From NCBI GenBank assembly GCA_963850995.1, contig CAWKNQ010000018.1, forward strand, positions 1 through 64,000: 64,000 bases of DNA, written 5' to 3'. The notes under the pieces are model-generated. The model was given only the letters and a program-made list of their open reading frames with translations, made no database searches and was not told the origin of the DNA. Below, in pieces: positions 35,840 to 43,579 of the stretch; the first letter of the stretch is position 1, and every line of letters begins with the position of its first letter. This DNA comes from Gaiellasilicea sp963850995 (GTDB taxonomy: Bacteria > Actinomycetota > Thermoleophilia > Gaiellales > Gaiellaceae). Both the position numbers and the translations under genes were made by a program.

Positions 35840-38197
35840 CTAGTCCGCGCCCACGCCGAGCTGGCCGGGCGCCCGCCCGGGCGGCGGTTCGACCGGATCC
35901 AGCTCTGGCGGCGGCGGACACGTCAGCAGCCGCGGCGATCCGAGCGCGACCGTCACGGGCTCGCCGTAGTGGAGCAGCTCGATCGGCTCGCCTTCGAGCA
36001 GCTCGTAGCGCGCACCGGTGTTCTCGATCCCGACGCGCAGGCGCCGGCCGCGGTAGAGCAGCCGGAAGCAGAGCCTCGTCAGCGGTGCGGGCAGGCACGG
36101 CGCGAAGGCAAGGGTGTCGCCGTAGTCGCGCAGTCCGCCGAAGCCCGCGACTGCGACGAGCCACGCGCCGGCGAGCGAGGCGAGGTGCACGCCTTCGGCG
36201 GTGGTGCCGGTCAGGTCGCGGAGGTCGACGAGCGCCGTCTCGCGGAAGTACGCGTAGGCGAGCGCGAGCTGCCCGACCTCGGCGGCGACGATGCCCTGGA
36301 TCGACGCCGACAGCGACGAGTCGCGCACTGTGATGGCCTCGTAGTAGCGGAAGTCGCGCCGCTTCTGCTCGGCGTCGAACTGATCGCCGCAGGCATAGAG
36401 GGCGAAGACGAGGTCAGCCTGCTTCACGATCCGGCTGGAGTAGAGGAGGTAGTACGGGTAGTGCAGGAGCAGCGGGTACCGGTTCGGCGGGGTCGAGGCG
36501 AAGTCCCAGGAGCGGTAGCGGGTGAAGCCCTCCGACTGCGAGGTCACGCCGAGCTCCTCGTCGAAAGGAACGACGATTGCCGCCGCGGCGTTCCGCCACG
36601 ACGCCACCTCGCGGTCGTCGACGGCGAGCTCGGCCGCATGCTCCGGATGACGCTCCGCCACGTCCGCGGCCACCTGCAGGTTGCGCGCGGCCATCAGGTT
36701 CGTGAACACGTTGTTGTCGACGAGAGCCGTGTACTCGTCGGGTCCCGTGACGCCGTCGATGCGAAAGCGGCCTTCCGCGTCGTGGTGCCCGAGCGAGCGC
36801 CATAGCCGCGCGGTCCCGACGAGCAGGTCGAGGCCCGGCCCGCGCTCGAACTCGACGTCTCCGGTCGCCGCGACGTACCGGCGCACCGCGTCGGCGACGA
36901 CGGCGTTGACGTGGAACCCCGCCGTGCCCGCCGGCCAGTAGCCGGAGGACTCCTCGCCGCGAATCGTCCGCCACGGGAACGCGGCGCCCGCCAGCTGGAG
37001 CTCGCCGGCCCGCGCGAGCGCCTGCCTCAGCGTCGCATGCCGCCAGCGGAGCGCATCTCGGGCGGCGGTGGGTGCGCTATAGGTGAGGACCGGGAGCGCG
37101 TACGCCTCCTGGTCCCAGAACGTGTGCCCGTCGTAGCCGCGGCCGGTGAGCCCCTTCGCCGGGATCGCGCTCCCCTCCGCCCGGGCTGCGGCCTGCACCA
37201 CGTGGAAGAGCCCGAAGCGGACCGCCTGCTGCAGCTCCGCGTCTCCCTCGAGCTCCACGTCGGCGCGGTCCCAGACGTCGTCGAGGTAGGCGCGCTGCCC
37301 GGACACGAGCCCGTCCCAGCCGCTCCGCTTGGCGGCGGCGAGCGCCGCGTCGACCTGGTCGCGCAGCGCGGGCATCGAGCGCCGACTCGACCAGCCGTAG
37401 GCGAGGAACTTCACCACCGTCAGCCGCTCTCCGGGAGCGAGTTCGGTGCTGACGGTGACCCGGGCCAGATCGGACTCGGCATCGGAGGCGGTCACGGTGC
37501 CGGCTGTGCCGTCGACCACGTGGTCGAGCCCGGCCGCGATCAGCAGCCCGCTCGCGCGGGTCCGGTGGCCGAGTGCGACTTTGAGGTCGCCGTGTGTATG
37601 GAATTGGCCGACGAGCGGCGCGCGCAGCGCAGCCGCGGTGCGAGGATCGTCGGGTCGGTCGGGCGTCGGCTCGTTGGCGACGAGGCTCGACTGGACGACG
37701 ATACGGACGGGCGCGTCGAGCGCCTCGACCTCGTAGCGGATCGCGGCGACCGCCCGGTGAACGAACGAGACGAGCCGCGCCGAGCGGACTCTCACGGTCT
37801 TGTCCGTCGGCGTCGTCCAGCGCAGGTCGCGTCGCAGGACACCGTCGCGGAGGTCGAGCACGCGCTCGTGCTCCAGCAGCGTCCCGTAGCGCACGTCGAA
37901 CGACGAGTCGTCGACGAGTAGCCTGATGAGCTTGCCGTTGGTGACGTTGATCAGCGACTGGCCTTCCTCGGGGTATCCGTAGCCGGCCTCCGCGTAGGGC
38001 AGCGGCAGCGACTCGAAGAAGCCGCCTAGGTACGTGCCGGGGAGGCCGTGCGGCTCACCTTCGTCGAGGTTGCCCCGCAGTCCGACATGGCCGTTCGAGA
38101 GGGCGAAGATCGACTCGGTCTGCGCGAGCCGATCGAGCCGAAGCTCCGGCTCGACGACGGCCCACGGCTCCACCGAGAAGAGGCCCGGCTCGATCAC
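35840..38197 (-). CDS. Glycoside hydrolase family 65 protein (disaccharide phosphorylase)
   Basis: A 785-residue protein, the usual length for maltose/trehalose/kojibiose phosphorylases. It has N-terminal domain ESIFALSNGHVGLRGNLDEG, barrel motifs GRGYDGHTFWDQEAY and WPAGTAGFH, and general-acid Glu at about residue 487 in VTGPDEYTALVDNN, matching the position known for maltose phosphorylase. A GTG start (38195-38197) overlaps the stop of the beta-phosphoglucomutase gene. The pair would split an alpha-glucoside with phosphate to beta-glucose 1-phosphate and convert it to glucose 6-phosphate. Which disaccharide is used cannot be read by eye. Confidence 0.9.
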   Translation of the reverse strand: MIEPGLFSVEPWAVVEPELRLDRLAQTESIFALSNGHVGLRGNLDEGEPHGLPGTYLGGFFESLPLPYAEAGYGYPEEGQSLINVTNGKLIRLLVDDSSFDVRYGTLLEHERVLDLRDGVLRRDLRWTTPTDKTVRVRSARLVSFVHRAVAAIRYEVEALDAPVRIVVQSSLVANEPTPDRPDDPRTAAALRAPLVGQFHTHGDLKVALGHRTRASGLLIAAGLDHVVDGTAGTVTASDAESDLARVTVSTELAPGERLTVVKFLAYGWSSRRSMPALRDQVDAALAAAKRSGWDGLVSGQRAYLDDVWDRADVELEGDAELQQAVRFGLFHVVQAAARAEGSAIPAKGLTGRGYDGHTFWDQEAYALPVLTYSAPTAARDALRWRHATLRQALARAGELQLAGAAFPWRTIRGEESSGYWPAGTAGFHVNAVVADAVRRYVAATGDVEFERGPGLDLLVGTARLWRSLGHHDAEGRFRIDGVTGPDEYTALVDNNVFTNLMAARNLQVAADVAERHPEHAAELAVDDREVASWRNAAAAIVVPFDEELGVTSQSEGFTRYRSWDFASTPPNRYPLLLHYPYYLLYSSRIVKQADLVFALYACGDQFDAEQKRRDFRYYEAITVRDSSLSASIQGIVAAEVGQLALAYAYFRETALVDLRDLTGTTAEGVHLASLAGAWLVAVAGFGGLRDYGDTLAFAPCLPAPLTRLCFRLLYRGRRLRVGIENTGARYELLEGEPIELLHYGEPVTVALGSPRLLTCPPPPELDPVEPPPGRAPGQLGVGAD

Positions 38198-38964
38198 TGC
38201 TCCACCAGCAGCTCCGCGAGATCGGTGACGACCAGGTCGGCGCCGTGGTTGCGCAGCGCAGCGCCGTGCCCGATGCGGTCGACGCCGACGACCCACCCGA
38301 ACGACCCTGCCCGGGCAGCTGCGACGCCGGCGACGGCATCCTCGAAGACGGCGCCGTTCGCCGGCGCGACTCCCAGCTCCTCGGCGGCGGCCAGGAACGT
38401 GTCCGGCGCCGGCTTTCCGCGCAGGCCACGCTGCTCGGCGGCCACGCCGTCGACCCGCACCTCGAACAGCTCGTCGATCCCGGCCGCGGCCAGCACCTCA
38501 CGGCAATTCTTGCTCGCGGAGACGACGGCGCGGGGCAGGCCCAACTCACGGACCGCCTCGACGAAGCGCACCGAGCCTTCGTACACACCGACGCCCCGCT
38601 TCCTGATCAGCTCGAGCACGAGCTCGTTCTTGCGGTTGCCGAGACCGTGCACGGTCTCCGTCTGGGGCGAGTCGTCCGCAGACCCCTCCGGGAGGGAGAT
38701 GCCGCGTGACGCCAGGAACACCCGGACGCCGTCCTGGCGCAGCTTGCCGTCGACGTGCTCGGCGTAGTCCGCCGGGAGCTCGAAGGGGCGAAAGGGCTCG
38801 CCAGTCTGGCGGGACCGGTCGAGCAGGAAGGCGTCGAACATCTCCTTCCAGGCGGCGGCGTGCACCTTCGCCGTCTGGGTGAGCACGCCGTCGAGGTCGA
38901 ACAGGCAGGCCGAGATGCCGCTGGGGAGGTTCGGGACGAGGGCGGCACGCCGGGGCCGGCTCAC
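38194..38964 (-). CDS. pgmB: Beta-phosphoglucomutase (HAD superfamily)
   Basis: From GTG 38962-38964 the protein has 256 residues with HAD motif I LFDLDGVLTQT (Asp23 nucleophile, Asp25 acid/base), motif II VSASKN, motif III Lys in GLRGKPAPD and motif IV FEDAVAG. The helical cap (residues 35-110) includes the loop GKLRQDGVRVFLASRGISLP typical of beta-PGMs. A longer open frame reaches 39165 but enters low-complexity sequence. Genetic coupling to GH65 strongly supports beta-glucose 1-phosphate as substrate. Confidence 0.9.
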   Translation of the reverse strand: MSRPRRAALVPNLPSGISACLFDLDGVLTQTAKVHAAAWKEMFDAFLLDRSRQTGEPFRPFELPADYAEHVDGKLRQDGVRVFLASRGISLPEGSADDSPQTETVHGLGNRKNELVLELIRKRGVGVYEGSVRFVEAVRELGLPRAVVSASKNCREVLAAAGIDELFEVRVDGVAAEQRGLRGKPAPDTFLAAAEELGVAPANGAVFEDAVAGVAAARAGSFGWVVGVDRIGHGAALRNHGADLVVTDLAELLVEQ

Positions 38965-39022
38965 GCGCGCGAGCCTAACCGCAGCGGCTGAGCGGAGGAT
39001 CTTTGTTCGACGCGGAGTGACG

Positions 39023-39049
39023 GCAGGGCCCGCACGGAGCGGGCCCTGC
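39023..39049. terminator. Perfect 11-bp stem hairpin, terminator-like
   Basis: GCAGGGCCCGC, loop ACGGA, GCGGGCCCTGC. It lies 16 bases after the stop of the haloperoxidase fragment (minus strand) and before the beta-PGM gene, where it would end upstream transcripts. No T-run is present, as is common in GC-rich actinobacteria. Confidence 0.55.
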
Positions 39050-39064
39050 TGCCGACGTGCTGCG

Positions 39065-39349
39065 TCAGTCGTCTTCCCCTCGCCGGTCGTCGTCGTCGTC
39101 GTCGTTGTCATTGTCGCCGCCGCGGCCGTGGCCGCGGTCGGCGAGGAAGTGCTCACGGCCGACATCTCGAGCGATGCGCGGGAAGTGCTTGGCGGTCTTC
39201 GTCATCGTTGTGCGGTAGTGGAGGCCGCCCCAGACACGGGCGTTCTCGACGTCCTCGACGAGCTCGTCCAGGTTCTCGTACGTCCGCGGCGGCCCGGCGC
39301 CGGCGGCGGTGCTGGTCACGAAGAGCTCGACGTAGACCGTCGGAGTCAA
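39065..39349 (-). pseudogene. C-terminal fragment of a vanadium haloperoxidase/PAP2-like protein
   Basis: Reading from a TTG at 39347-39349, the 94 residues include ARVWGGLHYRTTMTKTAKHF, which matches the R-[IV]-W-x-G-x-H-[FY]-R active-site block near the C-terminus of PAP2/vanadium haloperoxidases, followed by RIARDVGREHF and an aspartate run (DNDNDDDDDD). The N-terminal two-thirds of the enzyme, including the Lys-containing block, are absent; the upstream sequence belongs to the divergent cupredoxin gene. The tail could still be a short expressed protein, but I read it as a remnant. Confidence 0.5.
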
Positions 39350-39490
39350 GTCCAGAAACAAGGTCAGGGTCGGATGTTTGTCGAGTCTTAACCGGCTCCC
39401 GGACGAATCCTGACCGAGCGCACGCCCGGAGTTTGACCGGCCCCGCCTACGGTGCGGTGCAACATGCAACCGCCTGAAAGGGGTCGAAGG

Positions 39491-39877
39491 ATGACACGCA
39501 CCAACCACACGGGCATGCGAGCGAGGGCCGCGATCGCGGCGGCTCTCCTGGGTGCTTTGGCTCTGCTGGGTCCGGGGAGCGCGGAGGCAGCGACGCCGAA
39601 GCTGATCGGAACCGTCGGGCCGGGGTTCACGATCTCGCTGAAGACGGCCGCCGGCAAGAACGTCACGACGCTCAAGCGCGGCACGTACGCGATCACGATC
39701 AAGGACCGCTCGCGCATGCACGATTTTCGCCTCCGCGGACCGGGCGTGAACAGGGTTCTCAGCAGCGTCGCAGCGGTGGGAACCAAGACGGCGACCGTCC
39801 GGCTCGCCGCCGGCCGCTACCAGTTCGTCTGCCAGCCGCACGCGAGCGGTATGCACGGCGCGTTCCGGGTCACCTAG
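39491..39877 (+). CDS. Secreted cupredoxin-like protein (plastocyanin/azurin type)
   Basis: ATG 39491 follows GAAAGGGGTCGAAGG. Residues 1-33 are a signal peptide ending AEA-A. The mature domain of about 95 residues is a Greek-key cupredoxin with candidate copper ligands His in SRMHDFRL, Cys in QFVCQPH, the following His, and Met in SGMHG. It should bind copper outside the membrane and carry electrons or store the metal. It is followed four bases later by a two-domain cupredoxin gene. Confidence 0.8.
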   Translation: MTRTNHTGMRARAAIAAALLGALALLGPGSAEAATPKLIGTVGPGFTISLKTAAGKNVTTLKRGTYAITIKDRSRMHDFRLRGPGVNRVLSSVAAVGTKTATVRLAAGRYQFVCQPHASGMHGAFRVT

Positions 39878-39881
39878 AACG

Positions 39882-40628
39882 ATGACGAGCTCTCGCGTAC
39901 TTCCGCTCGTCCTGACGCTCGTGGGCGTCGCCGCTCTCGGCGGCGCCCTCGCCATGGCCGGCTCCTCGGCCGGCGCCCGCCAGGCGCAGGCACCCGCCGG
40001 GACCGTCGCCGCCGGTGTCGATCCGCGCGCGGGCGGGTTCGAGATCGCCCTCGGTGAGTGGGCTCTGACACCCGAGGCGCGGGCGATCCGGCCGGGCCGC
40101 GTCACGTTCGTGATCGCAAACCGGGGCAAGTTCCGCCACGGCTTCGAGCTCGAGATCCGCCGGGTCGACGACGATCGCCACGACGGGGATCACGACGACG
40201 ACGCGAAGTCGGTGAAGCTCGCTCCCGGCGAGAAGACGACGCTGACGCTCGACCTCGCGCCGGGCACCTACGAGATCGAGTGCTTCATCAGCCACCACGA
40301 CGAGATGGGCATGCGCGGCGTGCTCGAAGTCCGCGCGGACGCGCCGCTTGTGCGCCCGCGTACGGCCGCGTCGCGCGCGACCGTCGACATCGCCGGGTTC
40401 GCATTCAAGCCGGCCACGCTCAGGACGACGGCCGGAACCACGGTCACCTGGCGGAACGTCGACCCGGCCCCGCACACCGCGACCGGGAAGCAATTCTCGT
40501 CGCCGCAGCTCGGCAAGGGCGCGAGTTACCGTCGCCGCTTCACGCAGCCGGGGACGTACGCCTACGTCTGCGCTCTGCACCCCGGCATGCGGGGCACGGT
40601 CGTTGTCGCCAAGGGGAACGCCGGCTAG
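39882..40628 (+). CDS. Secreted tandem cupredoxin protein
   Basis: The 248 residues comprise a signal sequence (1-32) and two cupredoxin domains. Domain 1 (45-145) has a His/Asp-rich insertion (DDDRHDGDHDDDA) and possible ligands Cys in YEIECFISHHDEMGM. Domain 2 (155-245) has AGTTVTWRNVDPAPHTAT and YAYVCALHPGMRG, the full His-Cys-His-Met set of type 1 copper sites. Direct adjacency to another cupredoxin and to a His-tailed membrane protein suggests a copper redox or handling relay at the outer face of the membrane. Confidence 0.82.
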   Translation: MTSSRVLPLVLTLVGVAALGGALAMAGSSAGARQAQAPAGTVAAGVDPRAGGFEIALGEWALTPEARAIRPGRVTFVIANRGKFRHGFELEIRRVDDDRHDGDHDDDAKSVKLAPGEKTTLTLDLAPGTYEIECFISHHDEMGMRGVLEVRADAPLVRPRTAASRATVDIAGFAFKPATLRTTAGTTVTWRNVDPAPHTATGKQFSSPQLGKGASYRRRFTQPGTYAYVCALHPGMRGTVVVAKGNAG

Positions 40629-41165
40629 ATGTCGACGCGGAACGAACTGTCGATCGCGGCCGCGCTGCTCTCTGCGGGGGCGGCCGCGATCCACGCCTCG
40701 GTCGCGGGGCCGCACTTCGAGGAGGGCGCCGTCTACGGGCTCCTCTTCGTCGCGACGGCGCTCTTCCAGGCGGGCTGGGCCGCGCTCGTGCTGGCCGCGC
40801 CTTCGGTCCGCCTGCTCGGCGCCGGCGTCGTCGTGAACGCAGGAGTGATCGGCGCGTGGGCCGTGTCGCGGACCTTCGGGCTGCCGTACGGGGCCGAGCC
40901 GTGGACCGCCGAGCCCGTCGCGCCGCTCGATCTCGCTGCGACGTCGTTCGAGCTCGGGATCATCGTGTGCGGCATCCTCCTGCTGGCTACGCCCGCGGGC
41001 ACGGTCACGACTTCCGGCCCGGGCATGCGCCGCTTCGCCGCGGTCGGCGCCGCGGTCGTCACCGGCATCATCTGCGCAGCGCTCGCCACGACGCCGGATG
41101 CGGCCGCAGGCCATCACCACCAGGACGCGCCCGGAGCGACTCCTCACGACCACGCGCACGGGTAG
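40629..41165 (+). CDS. Membrane protein with His-rich C-terminal tail
   Basis: A 178-residue protein with about five hydrophobic helices and a C-terminal tail AAGHHHQDAPGATPHDHAHG carrying six histidines, a likely metal-binding sensor or chaperone segment. ATG 40629 directly follows the stop of the tandem cupredoxin, so it is in the same operon. The family is not recognised; metal delivery or sensing for the cupredoxins is the natural guess. Confidence 0.7.
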   Translation: MSTRNELSIAAALLSAGAAAIHASVAGPHFEEGAVYGLLFVATALFQAGWAALVLAAPSVRLLGAGVVVNAGVIGAWAVSRTFGLPYGAEPWTAEPVAPLDLAATSFELGIIVCGILLLATPAGTVTTSGPGMRRFAAVGAAVVTGIICAALATTPDAAAGHHHQDAPGATPHDHAHG

Positions 41166-41173
41166 CGCGTGTG

Positions 41174-43498
41174 TCAGGCGCGCACACGGATCGTCAACAC
41201 GCGGGTCCGGCCGCCCGGGGCGACGGCGGTGAGCCGGACGAGGTAGGTGCGGCCGCGGACCAGCCGCACCGCGCTCAGCCGTGCCCGCAACAAATACGCG
41301 CCGGCACGTGTCACTGTCGTCGTCGCGGCCGGGCGCGTCGCCGTCAACCGGGCTCCCGCCAGAACAGTTCCCCGCCGGAGCGCGAGCGCGCGCGTTGAGC
41401 GAAGCGGCGTCACCACAGCCCGCAGCCGGGCGCGTTCGCTCACCCAGAAGCGGGCCGAGAACGTTGCCGTTCCACGGCTTCGAGCCACGAGGGGCGACGT
41501 CGTCAGCGCACGAAGCCCGAGCGGCACGACACGCGACGGCCGCGGCGAAACCGGGACGGGGGCATTCCCGGGCGGGACGACGACCGGACCCGTGCCGCTG
41601 CTGCCGCCACCGACGGCAGGCGGAGACGGAGTCGGCGTAAGCGGAGCGACGGGCGGCTCGACGACCCAGCCTGCGCGCGCCGGCGAGGAGTCGACGTTGC
41701 CCGCGGCGTCGATCGCCCGCACGTCGAAGACGTGGGTGCCGTTCGCGAGGCCGCTGTACGCCGCGGGCGGCGTGCACGCGGTGAACAGCGCACCGTCGAG
41801 CGAGCACTCGAAGCGCGCGTCTGGCTCACTCGCCGAGAAGGAGATGGTCGCGTCTGTCACGGTGACCGTGCCCGTGGGCGCCGAGTCGATCGCCGTCTCG
41901 GGAGGTGTCGTGTCCGTCGGTGGTGCGGCCACCGTGAGGGCCTGCACCGCGGCGACCTTGCCTGCGGCCGCAGCCACGATCTCCGCGGAGCCGCCGCTCG
42001 AGTCGCGGACGAAGAAGGTCGTCGCGCTCTGGCCGGAAAGGATCGACGTCGAGAGCGTGGCCGTCCAGGGCCCGCCCTGCGAGAGCGAGAACTCGGCCGT
42101 AGGCGAGGATGACCGCAGCTCGACCGGCACCTGCACGCCCGCGAAGTACGGGGTTCCGGCATGCGTGCGAAGCTCAACCGTCACTGGCGCCGACGGCGCG
42201 CCCGGCGAGAGTGTCTGCGGAGCCGTCGTGAAGGCGAGGATGGACGGCTTCCAGGCGGCGAACGTGCGCCAGGCCGTCGTCGCGACGGCGCCGTCGAGGT
42301 TCCGGACGCACCACGTAGTGGCGCACGCGGCCTCGGGTGTGTCCGCCGAGTCGGCGATCGCCGCTGCGAGTCGCACGAGCAGGGCGTCCGTCTGGGCAGT
42401 GAACTCCGAGGTCGGGATCCCTGCGAGGTTGCGCGGCGACCAGGCGAAGCCAAAGCGGCTGTTGCCCGCGGAGCGCGTCGCGTACGTCTGCGCGGAGACG
42501 TAGTCCTGCATCAGCTCGACGGGGACGTTCGTCCAGCCGAAGGCGGCGTCGTACTGCCAGGCGGCGTTTCCGAGCGGGCTGTAGGCGCCGCCGAGAAACG
42601 CCTGCGCTGGCGCGGCGGCGGTCGGGGCGACGGCCGCCAGCGCCGCTCCGTGCTGTAGGTACTCGTTCAGCGAATCGCGGCGAGCCTCTCGCGGCACTCC
42701 AGCGACCGCGTAGGTTCGGACGTCGCCGTACAGCTCCTGCGACCAGTCGCTCACATAGCCGCTCAGGTCGCTCCAGAAACCAGCGTCCTCATACCAGTCC
42801 TGCAGCCGCGCCTGGTAGACGGAAAGGTCGCCGGTCGTCTGTGCGATGCCGATGACGAAGACCACTCCCTGTGCTGCCGGCAGCTCGCCGCCCGCGTCGT
42901 ACAGGCCTCGCAAGAAGGCGCGCATGTTCGCGCGAGCGTTGCCGGTTCCCTGGCGCACCGCCGACGAGAGCTCGTTCAGCGCCCACGTGTCGCCGGCGGC
43001 GACGTCGTATCCGGCAGTGGCCATGCGTCGCCGCGCCGCGACCCCGGCCGCGTACCACGAGCCGCCGTTGGCCGCGACCCAGTCGGTCCAGCCGGTGACG
43101 TTGATCTCCGCCAGGGCGTGGAACGCCGGCCCGAGCGCCCGGATCCGCCAGGCTTCGTCGGCACGGAGTTGCGACTTGTCCGCCACGAGCGGCGGGACGG
43201 AGATGTAGTAGTGGGCGCAGGGAGACGCATTCTCCGCGAGCCTCGTGGCCAGACGCCGCCAGTCGGTCGGCGAGTAGAAGACGGCGCGCAGCGGACTACA
43301 TGCAGCCGTCCCCAGCGAGTGGACGCGCGGTCGCCGCACGAGCTCGCGCCAGAGCCGATAGGTCGCGGCCGGCGTCAGCGACGGAACCGGCTGCAGCGCG
43401 GCGTGTCCGCCACTCGAATGCCCGGCCGCCGCCGCAGTCGATCCGCCGATCACGGTGGCGACGATGCCGGTCAAGAGTACGAGTGACGTCCGCAGCAA
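41174..43498 (-). CDS. Large secreted protein with Ig-like domain and basic beta C-terminus
   Basis: A 774-residue protein starting at TTG 43496-43498 (ribosome site GGGGGGA), with a signal peptide ending AAAA-G. Residues 40-420 form a helical or barrel-like domain I do not recognise, with cysteines near 67 and 93 and WKP/WSP motifs; a glycosidase-like role is possible. Next come a beta domain (SAPVTVELRTHAGTPYFAGV), then the Ig-like pattern PPETAIDSAPTGTVTVTDA ... FECSLDGALFTACTPP common in Thermoleophilia secreted proteins, a Pro-rich linker, and a basic beta domain near the C-terminus. Probably surface or matrix-associated. Confidence 0.7.
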   Translation of the reverse strand: MLRTSLVLLTGIVATVIGGSTAAAAGHSSGGHAALQPVPSLTPAATYRLWRELVRRPRVHSLGTAACSPLRAVFYSPTDWRRLATRLAENASPCAHYYISVPPLVADKSQLRADEAWRIRALGPAFHALAEINVTGWTDWVAANGGSWYAAGVAARRRMATAGYDVAAGDTWALNELSSAVRQGTGNARANMRAFLRGLYDAGGELPAAQGVVFVIGIAQTTGDLSVYQARLQDWYEDAGFWSDLSGYVSDWSQELYGDVRTYAVAGVPREARRDSLNEYLQHGAALAAVAPTAAAPAQAFLGGAYSPLGNAAWQYDAAFGWTNVPVELMQDYVSAQTYATRSAGNSRFGFAWSPRNLAGIPTSEFTAQTDALLVRLAAAIADSADTPEAACATTWCVRNLDGAVATTAWRTFAAWKPSILAFTTAPQTLSPGAPSAPVTVELRTHAGTPYFAGVQVPVELRSSSPTAEFSLSQGGPWTATLSTSILSGQSATTFFVRDSSGGSAEIVAAAAGKVAAVQALTVAAPPTDTTPPETAIDSAPTGTVTVTDATISFSASEPDARFECSLDGALFTACTPPAAYSGLANGTHVFDVRAIDAAGNVDSSPARAGWVVEPPVAPLTPTPSPPAVGGGSSGTGPVVVPPGNAPVPVSPRPSRVVPLGLRALTTSPLVARSRGTATFSARFWVSERARLRAVVTPLRSTRALALRRGTVLAGARLTATRPAATTTVTRAGAYLLRARLSAVRLVRGRTYLVRLTAVAPGGRTRVLTIRVRA

Positions 43499-43579
43499 CC
43501 CCGGTCCCCCCGAGTCCTCTGAACCCTCCGTGGGTGAGAGTAGCCGGGCTCCTCCCGAATCGCCCTGATAATTCGTTGG

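Noticed and set aside
39320..39370. GTCAAGTCC near 39345 as a third copy of the 47-bp repeat
   Set aside because: Only nine bases match the left arm; the loop and right arm are absent.
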